Source of the DNA: Verrucomicrobiota bacterium
GTDB taxonomy: Bacteria; Verrucomicrobiota; Verrucomicrobiia; Verrucomicrobiales; Akkermansiaceae
Length of the DNA stretch: 10,935 nucleotides
Direction of reading: 5' to 3'
Assembly (NCBI GenBank): GCA_026397695.1
Contig: JAPLUJ010000675.1
Span: forward strand, 12,923-23,857
A program made the position numbers and the translations under genes. The notes under the pieces are model-generated. The model ran no database searches and had not been told where the DNA came from. It worked only from the letters and a program-made list of their open reading frames with translations. Of this stretch, positions 1 through 6,549 are shown piece by piece. Position 1 is the stretch's first letter. Every line of letters starts with the position of its first letter.

Positions 1-1396
1 CCGGGATTTGAGAGAGCACCCAATACCATTTGATTTGATCCGGTGCCTGATGGTGCATGATGAGGGCATAGCTCTTGCTGCCGGACGGCGCGCCGCTCCA
101 TTCCAGCGGCAAGGTCGCGCTGGCACCATCACCGGTAAACTCCCTGGGCAGCGTGCCGCCATCGGCCACTGCCGGGCTGCGCAACACAAAGCCACTCTTG
201 GGTGCCACAACCGCAGGTGACGTGTCGCCAGCAGGCTGGTTTGGCGTCCGTGGCGGGCGTGCACCCGCGCCCGCACTACTGCGTTCGACCCGCTGCACAG
301 GCGTCGGTTTGATCGGCGGGCGGCTTTCGGCATTGACGGGCAGCACCACGCGGAACCCGAGGTGATAGAACGGATGGTCAGGGTCCTGCGGGCCGCGGAA
401 GTAGGATGGATTGCGGTTGGACACGCGGCCATGGCCGTTTTCGCCGTTATACCAATTGCCGCCGCGCATACCGCGGTATGCCTTGCCGTCGGGCATCGGA
501 CTGCCCTGCGCCGGACCGGGCGGATTGTCTTTGGGACTATAGGCATAGTAGTCGCGTCCATACCAGTCGTTGACGAACTGCCAGACGTTGCCGGTCATGT
601 CATATAGCCCGTATCCGTTCACGCCGTTGGCGGTTTGGAAGGTTTCCTGGGCACCCGGCCAGTTGAAATCCGCCTTGCGCTGCAATTGGCCGTTGAAAAA
701 CCCGACCGGCGTGGTCCACGGCTGCGGGCCGGCACGGAACGGATTGGTGGATTCCGGCCAGTTCGCCTTGGCGGCATCGGCGGCATCCCCCCACGGGAAA
801 TTCCAATAAGGTTTGTTTTGTCCGCCGCGGGCCGCGTATTCCCACTCCGCTTCGGTCGGCAGGCGATAGCCGCTCTTGTTGAAGTCACAGGCCCAAGTGG
901 AGGTATCATAACAGACCGGCAGCTTGTTGCGCGCGCCCAGCCAGTTGCAATACGCCGCCGCACCGTGCCACCGGATGCATACGACCGGATGATTCTCCTT
1001 GTGGTCTAACACACCAAAGGATTTCCCATCCCAGGCGATCCGGCTGCAGGGCGAGAGCCCGCGCGTTTCACCCAACAGGTCGCTGCCGCCCGTGAGATAA
1101 ACCCCGCCGTCCTTGCGCACCTCGATGTGTTTTTGGGCCAGCGCCGCATTGAGGAACCCGGCATACTCGCGGGTGGTGACATCGTGGATGCCCATGTGAA
1201 ACGCATCGAGGCGCACCGTGTGAATGGGGGTTTCGTCGCCGCCATGTTTGGGGTCCACAAACCCGTGGTGATCGCCCATTTCAAAGGAACCGGCAGGAAT
1301 CAATGCCATGCCGGGGATTTTCTCTTGTGCGAACGCACCGAGTGCACCCAACGCGCTGGCCAGTAGCAAGGGAAGAAAGGAATGGGGTGTCTTCAT
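1..1396 (-). CDS. Secreted FGE-sulfatase domain protein fused to a PEBP/YbhB-like domain (3' end off window)
   Basis: Translated from ATG at 1396, the frame stays open for 465 codons to the left edge. Residues 1-23 are a signal peptide (MKTPHSFLPLLLASALGALG then AFA-QE, a signal peptidase I site), so the product is exported. Residues ~28-350 are an FGE-sulfatase fold: GMALIPAGSFEMG, RLPTEAEWEYAARGG, YDMTGNVWQFVNDWYG, RGGNWY, LGFRVV. The two cysteines used by true formylglycine-generating enzymes after the RGG motif are absent (the stretch reads RGGNWYNGENGHGRVSNRN), so sulfatase activation is unlikely; a binding or other role is inferred. A Pro/Ser/Ala linker leads to ~397 onward: LRSPAVADGG, EFTGDG, LPLEWSGAP, SYALIMHH, WYWVL, typical of PEBP/YbhB proteins. 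A good ribosome site (AAGGTGG) lies at 1401-1407. Its substrate is unknown. Domain calls are strong; function is not. Confidence 0.9.
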   Translation of the reverse strand, partial: MKTPHSFLPLLLASALGALGAFAQEKIPGMALIPAGSFEMGDHHGFVDPKHGGDETPIHTVRLDAFHMGIHDVTTREYAGFLNAALAQKHIEVRKDGGVYLTGGSDLLGETRGLSPCSRIAWDGKSFGVLDHKENHPVVCIRWHGAAAYCNWLGARNKLPVCYDTSTWACDFNKSGYRLPTEAEWEYAARGGQNKPYWNFPWGDAADAAKANWPESTNPFRAGPQPWTTPVGFFNGQLQRKADFNWPGAQETFQTANGVNGYGLYDMTGNVWQFVNDWYGRDYYAYSPKDNPPGPAQGSPMPDGKAYRGMRGGNWYNGENGHGRVSNRNPSYFRGPQDPDHPFYHLGFRVVLPVNAESRPPIKPTPVQRVERSSAGAGARPPRTPNQPAGDTSPAVVAPKSGFVLRSPAVADGGTLPREFTGDGASATLPLEWSGAPSGSKSYALIMHHQAPDQIKWYWVLSQIP

Positions 1397-1400
1397 GCGC

Positions 1401-1407
1401 CCACCTT
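1401..1407 (-). promoter_or_regulatory. Shine-Dalgarno of the FGE-PEBP gene
   Basis: On the minus strand AAGGTGG lies four bases before the ATG at 1396. It is the clearest ribosome-binding site in the window and supports that start, which also places the signal peptide at the N-terminus. Confidence 0.6.
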
Positions 1408-1487
1408 AGCCAACCGCAGATTAAGCCACCATGAATGAAGGGCCGTTGCGGAAAAAATTTTTGCGCGGAAAAGTTCTGCCGCAGGCC

Positions 1488-1558
1488 CGCGAAGGTATGG
1501 AGTGCGGTGGGAAGCGCAGCGCCACACCGCTTTGGCTGGAAACCGATCCCTTGCGCCA
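1488..1558. repeat. Dispersed ~71-bp repeat, copy 1
   Basis: This unit contains the core GGAGTGCGGTGGGAAGCGCA followed by CACCGCTTTGGCTGGAAACC. It matches 1708-1778 with two differences by eye, and 10674-10745 with several. No good open frame is conserved with a start, so I read it as a non-coding dispersed repeat. Similar units, whose accidental translation gives CGGKRSATPL-type strings, are remembered from Verrucomicrobiota genomes; that is recall, not shown here. Confidence 0.8.
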
Positions 1559-1576
1559 AAAACTTCTATCAACTTC

Positions 1577-1625
1577 CATCAGCGCCACCTAACGTCCACT
1601 GTGTGGGATGTGCGAGAGGCCATGC
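1577..1625. repeat. Degenerate repeat shared with 10203-10253
   Basis: The stretch CATCAGCGCCACCTAACGTC and what follows aligns with 10203-10253 (CATCAGCGTCACCTGTCGTC), with continued similarity through GTGTGGG and CATGCGG. In both places it lies next to the ~71-bp repeat or other broken genes, so it may be another module of the same composite repeat. The alignment was done by eye. Confidence 0.55.
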
Positions 1626-1636
1626 GGCGCTGCAAC

Positions 1637-1759
1637 CCAGCCAAAGCGGTGTCGGCGTTCGTGCCTCACTCTGCCACCGCACTCCATGCTTTGGCCTCCG
1701 CACGGGCCGCGAAGGCATGGAGTGCGGTGGGAAGCGCAGCGCCACACCGCTTTGGCTGG
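1637..1759. repeat. Imperfect foldback (inverted repeat) element
   Basis: Outer arms of 16 bp pair perfectly: CCAGCCAAAGCGGTGT at 1637-1652 with its complement at 1744-1759. Inner arms of 16 bp also pair perfectly: CCACCGCACTCCATGC at 1674-1689 with 1715-1730. The segments between the arms differ in length (21 and 13 bases) and the loop is 25 bases. The right arm is part of repeat copy 2, so the left arm is a diverged inverted copy of the same unit. The transcript could fold into a long hairpin. No transposase is nearby, so if mobile it would be non-autonomous. Confidence 0.75.
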
Positions 1760-1938
1760 AAACCGTTCCCTTGCGCCAACGGGTCTAGCGGATCAAAGAA
1801 CCTGCCACACCGCTCATGAATGCGACCATCATGGCAACGATCACGGAGATGCCTCAATGCGTCAACTTCAAGCGCTTCCACCACCTTTCGCCGCCGGAAC
1901 GCCAACGACCAAACCGAAGTATCCACCACCACCTTCAT
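1666..1938 (-). pseudogene. Truncated VapC-type PIN toxin, interrupted by dispersed repeat
   Basis: The frame starts with MKVVVDTSVWSLAFRRRK, a typical PIN-domain (VapC RNase) N-terminus with the first catalytic aspartate (D6). Likeness lasts to about residue 29 (EVDALR); the rest of the 90 codons is translated repeat DNA (copy 2 and part of its foldback), not PIN sequence. A full VapC is about 125-145 residues with three further acidic residues, so this one should be inactive. The start overlaps the stop of the upstream antitoxin in an ATGA (1935-1938), the usual coupling of vapBC operons. No remaining 3' part of the toxin was found in the window. Confidence 0.8.
1700..1851. repeat. Dispersed repeat, copy 2 (extended form, ~152 bp)
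   Basis: The ~71-bp core at 1708-1778 continues for about 70 bp more and aligns with 10666-10818 to the shared end CGATCACGGAGATG (CATCATGGCAA nearby). Copy 1 lacks this extension. The right end lies inside the vapC reading frame, at about codon 29, and marks where vapC stops resembling PIN toxins. Confidence 0.75.
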
Positions 1939-2135
1939 GCGCGTCTGCGGTGCTTGCGGTAATCGTAATCCTCGGAATAATCGACCGTCCCGAATAATTT
2001 GACAATCTGCTGCTGTTTGTGTCTGGCGATATACTCCTTCAAAGCTTCAGTCACCGCAGCCTTCTTGCTGCGATGTCGGCCAACGATGACCGCCTCCTTA
2101 AGGAGTGTCTGATCAATGTCCAGATTGGTTGCCAT
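1935..2135 (-). CDS. VapB-family antitoxin
   Basis: Sixty-six residues starting MATNLDIDQTLLKEA, then a short helix region (HRSKKAAVTEALKEYIARHK) and a C-terminal acidic/aromatic segment ending DYSEDYDYRKHRRRA. The order, an N-terminal DNA-binding segment followed by a toxin-contact tail, fits VapB-like antitoxins that pair with PIN toxins. I chose ATG 2135 over an in-frame ATG at 2153 because the family begins at MATNLDI. The stop overlaps the start of the vapC remnant. With the toxin cut short, the antitoxin is now an orphan and may still bind its own promoter or neutralise related toxins. No strong ribosome site is visible. Confidence 0.8.
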   Translation of the reverse strand: MATNLDIDQTLLKEAVIVGRHRSKKAAVTEALKEYIARHKQQQIVKLFGTVDYSEDYDYRKHRRRA

Positions 2136-2145
2136 GCACAACGCA

Positions 2146-2165
2146 GCGCACAATCACCTGTGCGC
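2146..2165. promoter_or_regulatory. Candidate VapB operator palindrome
   Basis: GCGCACA-ATCACC-TGTGCGC is a perfect 7-bp inverted repeat with a six-base centre, 11 bases upstream of the vapB start. Antitoxins of this type commonly repress their own operon by binding such sites. No convincing -10 box was found beside it, so the promoter is not defined. Confidence 0.45.
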
Positions 2166-2199
2166 GTCAAACCTCTTTATTCGCGAATTCCTTCCGTCA

Positions 2200-2216
2200 T
2201 TCATCTCCCGTTCATC
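2200..2216. promoter_or_regulatory. Candidate response-regulator binding site (direct repeats)
   Basis: TTCATC occurs at 2200-2205 and 2211-2216, an 11-bp spacing of about one helical turn. OmpR/PhoB-type regulators bind tandem sites spaced like this, and the site lies upstream of such a regulator, so autoregulation is plausible. A perfect palindrome ATTCGCGAAT lies just before it at 2180-2189. The repeat is short and could be chance. Confidence 0.3.
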
Positions 2217-2299
2217 GAAGATCTGCGAGGATCGCTTAACTCCCGGCGGGAAATGACATGACAATACCGTACCGGGAGAGTAGAAATCCCACACAGAAC

Positions 2300-2950
2300 A
2301 TGAGACTGCTCATAGTGGAAGATGAACCGGATTTGTTAGCCGGCCTGGCGCGGGCGTTGCGCAAGCAGGGCTACGCCGTGGACACCGCCGCCGATGGCGA
2401 GGACGGCCTCTACAAGGCGGCCTCCACCGACTATGACGCCATCGTGCTCGACGTGATGCTGCCCATCCTCGACGGCTGGCAACTCCTGGCACGCCTGCGC
2501 CAAAGCAAGACCACCCCGGTGCTGATGCTCACCGCCCGCGACAGCAGCGCCGACCGGGTGCGCGGCCTCGACACCGGGGCCGACGATTACCTAGTCAAGC
2601 CGTTCGACGTCCCTGAGTTGTTAGCCCGCCTGCGCGCCCTGATCCGCCGCAGCGTCCATCAGGCACGTCCCACGATCGATATCGGCGACGTGCACATCGA
2701 CACGGCGGCCCGCACGGTCACCCGCGCCGGCGAGCCGGTCACGCTCACCGCGCGCGAATACGTCATGCTGGAATATTTCGCCATGCATCGCGGCGAGGTC
2801 GTCACCCGCACCGCGCTGTATGAACATCTTTTTGACGAGAACGAAGCGACGCTTTCCAACATCCTCGACGTCCATGTGTTCAACCTGCGGAAAAAGCTCG
2901 GGCAGGAGTTCATTCTAACACGCCGTGGTCACGGCTACTCGATCGCATGA
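2300..2950 (+). CDS. OmpR-family two-component response regulator
   Basis: A 216-residue product. The receiver domain is complete: acidic pair E7/D8 in MRLLIVEDEPD, phospho-acceptor D51 in VLDVMLP, T78 in LMLTARD and K100 in DDYLVKPF. The C-terminal winged helix (~125-216) ends with SNILDVHVFNLRKKLG and RRGHGYSIA, as in OmpR/PhoB and the CusR/CopR branch. It should bind promoter DNA when phosphorylated by the kinase encoded next. ATG 2300 matches the family N-terminus; an upstream ATG at 2258 is in frame, has a better purine-rich leader (GGCGGGAAATGAC) and would add 14 residues. The stop overlaps the kinase start in an ATGA. The stimulus cannot be read from the sequence. Confidence 0.93.
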   Translation: MRLLIVEDEPDLLAGLARALRKQGYAVDTAADGEDGLYKAASTDYDAIVLDVMLPILDGWQLLARLRQSKTTPVLMLTARDSSADRVRGLDTGADDYLVKPFDVPELLARLRALIRRSVHQARPTIDIGDVHIDTAARTVTRAGEPVTLTAREYVMLEYFAMHRGEVVTRTALYEHLFDENEATLSNILDVHVFNLRKKLGQEFILTRRGHGYSIA

Positions 2951-4311
2951 AATTCCTCCAATCCATCCGCTGGCGGCTGCAACTCTGGCACGGTGTGCTG
3001 TTAGTTGTGGTCTTGAGCGGATTCGGCATCACCGCCTACCGGCTGGAAATCGCCCGCCAAATCCGCCGCATCGATGAGGAGTTGCAACAGCGACTGCCGG
3101 TGCTGGTCAAGTCACAACATCCGGTACGGGGCGACCGCGAACGACGCGAACTCACCGTCTCACCCGCGGATGCCGTGCTATTCGACCGGCAGGGGGAAAA
3201 CCCGTTCTATTATGTGGTTTGGCTGCGCCACGGCCAGCCCGTCAACCGCTCGGCCACCGCGCCACCGGATGTGCCCGAACCCCGACCCGGGGATCCGCCC
3301 ACCCGCCTGCGCGGGGCGCTGCGCGAGACGTTTCTCTTTCCCGGTCCCGGCGATTGCGTGCTGGTCGGCCGCTCGATCGCCGGCGATCTGGCAGGATTCC
3401 GCCAGTTCGCGTGGTGGCTGACCGGCGTGGGCGCGGCGGTGCTCATGTTAGGACTGGCGGGCGGTGCCTGGCTCGTCACCCGCGCACTGCGCCCGATCCA
3501 CGACATCAGCAGCGCCGCAGAAAAAATCGCCACCGGCGACCTGACCCGGCGCATCAGCACCACGGACTCCGAAAGCGAACTTGGCCAACTCGTCGGCGTG
3601 CTGAACTCGACCTTCGCCCGCCTCGATGCCGCCTTCACCCAGCAGGCCCGCTTCACTGCGGATGCCGCGCACGAGCTGCGCACGCCCGTCACCGTGATGC
3701 TGACCCACACGCAAAACGGCCTCGCCAGCGAATGCCTGAACGAGGAGCACCGCGAGGCGTTCGAAGCCTGCCAGCGTGCCGCCCAACGCATGCGCCGGCT
3801 CACCGAATCGTTGCTGACACTGGCGCGGCTCGAATCCGGTGATGCCACCGCCGCCCGCACGTCCTGTGATCTTGAGTCACTTGTCCACGAAGCCATCGAG
3901 CTGTTATTGCCGCTGGCCAAGGAGCGGAATGTTGAAATCGAAACCGAACTCACCCCGGTTTGCTGCGTGGGCCACGCCGAACAACTCGGGCAGGTCGTCA
4001 CCAACCTTGTGAGCAACGGCATTTTCTACAACCGTCCCGGCGGCAGCGTGCGGGTGCAAGTCACCGCTGAATCCGGTGCCGCCGTGCTCACCGTGAGTGA
4101 CACTGGCCGGGGCATCCCGCCGGATGACCTGCCGCACGTCTTCGAGCGCTTTTATCGCAGCGACAAAGCCCGCTTCAGCGTGACGGGACGCACCGGACTC
4201 GGGCTGGCGATCACCCGTGCCATCGTGGAAGCCCATGGCGGCACTATCACGGTGGCCACGGTGTTAGACAAAGGCAGCACCTTCACCGTGCGTCTGCCAG
4301 GCCTCAGATGA
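2947..4311 (+). CDS. Membrane sensor histidine kinase (HAMP-HisKA-HATPase)
   Basis: A 454-residue inner-membrane kinase. A transmembrane helix at ~14-34 is followed by a ~120-residue periplasmic sensor region, a second helix at ~156-177 and a HAMP linker (~178-232). The H-box is ADAAHELRTPVTV with H242; the N-box is VTNLVSNGIFYNRPGG (~351-366). G1 is VSDTGRGIPPDD, the F-box region VFERFYR and G2 GRTGLGLAIT. All parts for autophosphorylation and transfer to the upstream regulator are present. The layout resembles CusS-type heavy-metal sensors, but no metal-ligand pattern is evident. The gene overlaps the regulator by 4 bp and the convergent methyltransferase gene by 8 bp. Codons 307-346 (3865-3983) recur exactly at the right edge of the window. 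Confidence 0.94.
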   Translation: MKFLQSIRWRLQLWHGVLLVVVLSGFGITAYRLEIARQIRRIDEELQQRLPVLVKSQHPVRGDRERRELTVSPADAVLFDRQGENPFYYVVWLRHGQPVNRSATAPPDVPEPRPGDPPTRLRGALRETFLFPGPGDCVLVGRSIAGDLAGFRQFAWWLTGVGAAVLMLGLAGGAWLVTRALRPIHDISSAAEKIATGDLTRRISTTDSESELGQLVGVLNSTFARLDAAFTQQARFTADAAHELRTPVTVMLTHTQNGLASECLNEEHREAFEACQRAAQRMRRLTESLLTLARLESGDATAARTSCDLESLVHEAIELLLPLAKERNVEIETELTPVCCVGHAEQLGQVVTNLVSNGIFYNRPGGSVRVQVTAESGAAVLTVSDTGRGIPPDDLPHVFERFYRSDKARFSVTGRTGLGLAITRAIVEAHGGTITVATVLDKGSTFTVRLPGLR

Positions 4312-5455
4312 CCCGCGACCAGAGCACCTTGAGGTAGCGGGATTCCGGGTAGTTAGAGAGCGTCGGGTGGTCGGGGCCGGCACCGGTGCGGTCGAAGGTT
4401 TGGAGGCGTTTGTTTCGGCGGTGGGCGCTGGTGATGACGATGCGTTCGAACTCGCCCGCGCCTAACTGGCCGGAGCACGAGCAGGTGACAAACAACCCGT
4501 CCGGGGCGACGAGTTGCAGCGCGAGTTTGTTGAGGTCGGCATATTTGGCGGTGCCGGTTTCATCGTCGCGGCCGTGGATGAATTTCGGCGGATCAACGAT
4601 GACGAGGTCCCAGGTGCGGCCGTTTTCGATCATGGTGCGTGCCCACGTGAAGGCGTCGGCGTGGGTGAATCTGATTTTCGCCGAGTTTATGTTAGAGTTG
4701 CGTTTGGCCATGGCGATGGCGGATTCGTCGAGGTCCACGCCGGTGACATCCGCGGCATCGGCGAGCGCGGCGCTGATGGCGAAGCCGCCGGTATAACAAC
4801 ACAGGTCGAGCACCGTGCGGTCTGCGGCAAGCATGGCGAATTTTTTCCGGTTGTCGCGTTGGTCACAGAAAAACCCGGTTTTGTGGCCGTCGCTGAAATC
4901 GACTTCATAGCGGACACCGTGTTCTTGGATGCGCACCGAACGCACGGCGTCGGACGCCACGCCGCCGGTGCGCGGGATGCCTTCGATGCGGGCGAGTTCC
5001 GGGTCCACGCTTACCACCACGCGTTTGGTATCGAAGCACTCGTGGAGCAGTGGCAGCCATGTGGGCAGGCGTTGCCAAGCTGCCAGATTGGTGATTTCCA
5101 CCGACAGCACGTCGGCGAACTTGTCGGCCACCATGCCGGGCAGGAAATCCGCATCGCCATGGACCGCGCGGTAACTGTTAGTTATGGCATCGAGTTGGAG
5201 GATCCTGCGGCGGAAATTGGCGGCGCGGCGGATGGCAATTTCAAAAAACGATTCATCCAGCTCTTCTAACGAGTGGCTGACAACGCGCAGCGGCATGCGG
5301 GATTTCGGATTCCATAGGCCCCAGCCGAAGGGGGTGCCTTCCTTGCCGAGCACTTGGACCAAGGCCCCGGGCGTGGCATCGCGCGAGACCTCGCCGATCA
5401 TCTTGGGCCAGATCGAGGGATGAAAGGTTTGGTATTTGATTTGGACACTCGGCAC
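4304..5455 (-). CDS. rlmI: RlmI-like 23S rRNA (cytosine-C5) methyltransferase
   Basis: A 383-residue class I SAM-dependent methyltransferase with an N-terminal PUA-like region (~1-70). Diagnostic segments match the RlmI/RlmK family: SDGHKTGFFCDQRDNR (~188-203), LDLCCYTGGFAISAA (SAM-binding, ~216-230), GVDLDESA (~239-246), VIVDPPKF (~285-292), CSCSG (C327 aligns with the catalytic cysteine of E. coli RlmI) and DHPTLSNYPESRYLK. The inferred reaction is m5C methylation of 23S rRNA, at C1962 in E. coli numbering. The start is GTG at 5455, which gives the expected PUA length; no strong ribosome site is seen. It overlaps the kinase gene tail to tail and faces away from the glycosylase gene across 113 bp. 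Substrate assignment is by family only. Confidence 0.9.
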   Translation of the reverse strand: MPSVQIKYQTFHPSIWPKMIGEVSRDATPGALVQVLGKEGTPFGWGLWNPKSRMPLRVVSHSLEELDESFFEIAIRRAANFRRRILQLDAITNSYRAVHGDADFLPGMVADKFADVLSVEITNLAAWQRLPTWLPLLHECFDTKRVVVSVDPELARIEGIPRTGGVASDAVRSVRIQEHGVRYEVDFSDGHKTGFFCDQRDNRKKFAMLAADRTVLDLCCYTGGFAISAALADAADVTGVDLDESAIAMAKRNSNINSAKIRFTHADAFTWARTMIENGRTWDLVIVDPPKFIHGRDDETGTAKYADLNKLALQLVAPDGLFVTCSCSGQLGAGEFERIVITSAHRRNKRLQTFDRTGAGPDHPTLSNYPESRYLKVLWSRVI

Positions 5456-5568
5456 CGCGGGACAGAATGATGAAATGATCCAAAACTCAAGGATTAACCG
5501 GGAAAACCGAAGGTGAAATTACGCATTTGCGCTTGCCTTGTCCGCCTGATTGGGAAACGGATTTTCCG

Positions 5569-6249
5569 ATGAGTTCCATTCTGGAGGATTTTTTCGCACA
5601 GGATCCAGTGAGCTGTGCCCGCAGGTTGATCGGTTGCCACTTCATGTGGAACGGTTGTGTGGGGCGCATCGTGGAAACGGAAGCGTATGACTCGCTGGAT
5701 GATCCGGCGTGCCACACGTGGTTGCGCCCGAGCACCCGGGCCTTCGTCGCCAACCAACACGCCGGCGACGCCTATGTGTATATGAACTACGGCGTCCACT
5801 GGCTTTTCAATATCCTCGTCAAAGGGGGGAAACGCTCCGGCTTTGTCCTGTTGCGCGCGTTGGAACCCGTCAGCGGACTGGAACTCATGCGCGGCCGGCG
5901 ACCGGGCGTGCAGGACCACTTGTTAGCTGCCGGCCCGGGCAAACTGACGCGTGTGTTAGGCATCGATGGCTCGGTTCACGGCACGGGTTTTCTCGGCCGC
6001 GCGGATTGCGGCATCCACCGCGGCCCATCTATCAGGCCATGCGCCGGCCCCAGAATCGGCATTTCCCGCGCCACCGATCTGCGCTGGCGTTTCGGCGATC
6101 CGTCATCGCCCATGCGCCGGCCCCAGAATCGGCATTTCCCGCGCCACCGATCTGCGCTGGCGTTTCGGCGATCCGTCATCGCCCGCGCTGAGCCGCAAGT
6201 TTTGATGCATGGACAACCCGTAACGGCTAAGAAATTGCTTTCCTGGTGA
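5569..6249 (+). CDS. 3-methyladenine DNA glycosylase (AAG/MPG family) with frameshifted C-terminus
   Basis: AAG/MPG-type base-excision glycosylase that removes alkylated purines. Numbered from ATG 5569: catalytic E38 and Y40 in RIVETEAY, H49 in DDPACH, YVYMNYGVH (~69-77), N81, R96 in VLLRALEP, GPGKLTRVLGID (~122-133) and the C-terminal RIGISRATDLRWRFGDP. Human AAG residues E125, Y127 and H136 align at the same spacing. A perfect 73-bp tandem duplication (6038-6183) shifts the frame after P181. The ancestral end, ALSRKF and a stop at 6203-6205, is now in another frame, and a 45-residue unrelated tail replaces it. The catalytic core is intact, so activity may survive. An in-frame TTG at 5527 would add 14 residues; ATG 5569 fits the family better. 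Confidence 0.88.
   Translation: MSSILEDFFAQDPVSCARRLIGCHFMWNGCVGRIVETEAYDSLDDPACHTWLRPSTRAFVANQHAGDAYVYMNYGVHWLFNILVKGGKRSGFVLLRALEPVSGLELMRGRRPGVQDHLLAAGPGKLTRVLGIDGSVHGTGFLGRADCGIHRGPSIRPCAGPRIGISRATDLRWRFGDPSSPMRRPQNRHFPRHRSALAFRRSVIARAEPQVLMHGQPVTAKKLLSW
6037..6184. repeat. Perfect 73-bp tandem duplication
   Basis: Two identical units, 6038-6110 and 6111-6183, each beginning CATGCGCCGGCCCCAGAATC. One or two bases of identity extend the match on both sides, giving 75 bp of shared sequence. The unit is not a multiple of three, so it shifts the glycosylase frame. Perfect identity means the event is recent or an assembly error. Confidence 0.95.
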
Positions 6250-6382
6250 AGGCCGTTGGAAGAGCCGGTGGCCGGACCGCAGGGCGGGTGTCAGAGGTTC
6301 GCCCACCGTTGGCGGACGGGATCCGTCGGAATAGGCGGAGGATGATTCCGGCGGAAACGTGGCGGCGGTTTCCATGAGAACG
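6250..6382. other. Non-coding stretch after the glycosylase gene
   Basis: No frame here looks like protein. The DNA is G-rich with short self-complementary pieces such as GCCGGTGGCCGG near 6263, but no clear stem with a T-run, so no terminator is called. Confidence 0.5.
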
Positions 6383-6520
6383 TCACTCGTGATTCACGGC
6401 AAACCGTTCCAGTAATTTGAGCACGGTGGCGCGGCGTTCGGGGGCGAGATGATGTAGGTGGTCCTTGTCGGCGTGGGCGAGGAAGGCAGTTGCGCCCCCC
6501 CGCAAGCGGCAAACGAGCAT
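6383..6520 (-). CDS. Small unrecognised ORF or 3' gene remnant (45 aa)
   Basis: From ATG 6520 the frame reads MLVCRLRGGATAFLAHADKD and then HLHHLAPERRATVLKLLERF, ending AVNHE and a stop at 6383. The second half looks like a real amphipathic, helix-forming protein end. The first part crosses a run of seven G (plus-strand C7 at 6495-6501), a likely frameshift site, so this may be the 3' end of a longer decayed gene. I do not recognise the family. A similar KLLERF string occurs out of frame in the 3' part of the small gene at 7647-7862. It lies just downstream of the PIN toxin gene on the same strand. Confidence 0.35.
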   Translation of the reverse strand: MLVCRLRGGATAFLAHADKDHLHHLAPERRATVLKLLERFAVNHE

Positions 6521-6549
6521 CGGGAGAGGGGGGAGAAAGGTGGGGATCC

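Noticed and set aside
1488..1778. Possible CRISPR array because of the repeated unit
   Set aside because: Only two local copies, 149 bp apart, with a related inverted copy between them; no regular short spacers and no cas genes.
1435..1997. Several plus-strand frames through the repeat cluster
   Set aside because: They are translated repeats (CGGKRSATPL and AVGSAAPHRFG types), and the same repeat is read in different frames, so no conserved product.
3210..4022. 270-codon open frame antisense to the histidine kinase
   Set aside because: It is Ser/Arg-rich shadow sequence opposite conserved kinase motifs; long antisense frames are common in GC-rich genes.
4514..5269. 251-codon open frame antisense to the methyltransferase gene
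   Set aside because: The opposite strand carries every RlmI motif; this frame has no recognisable domain.
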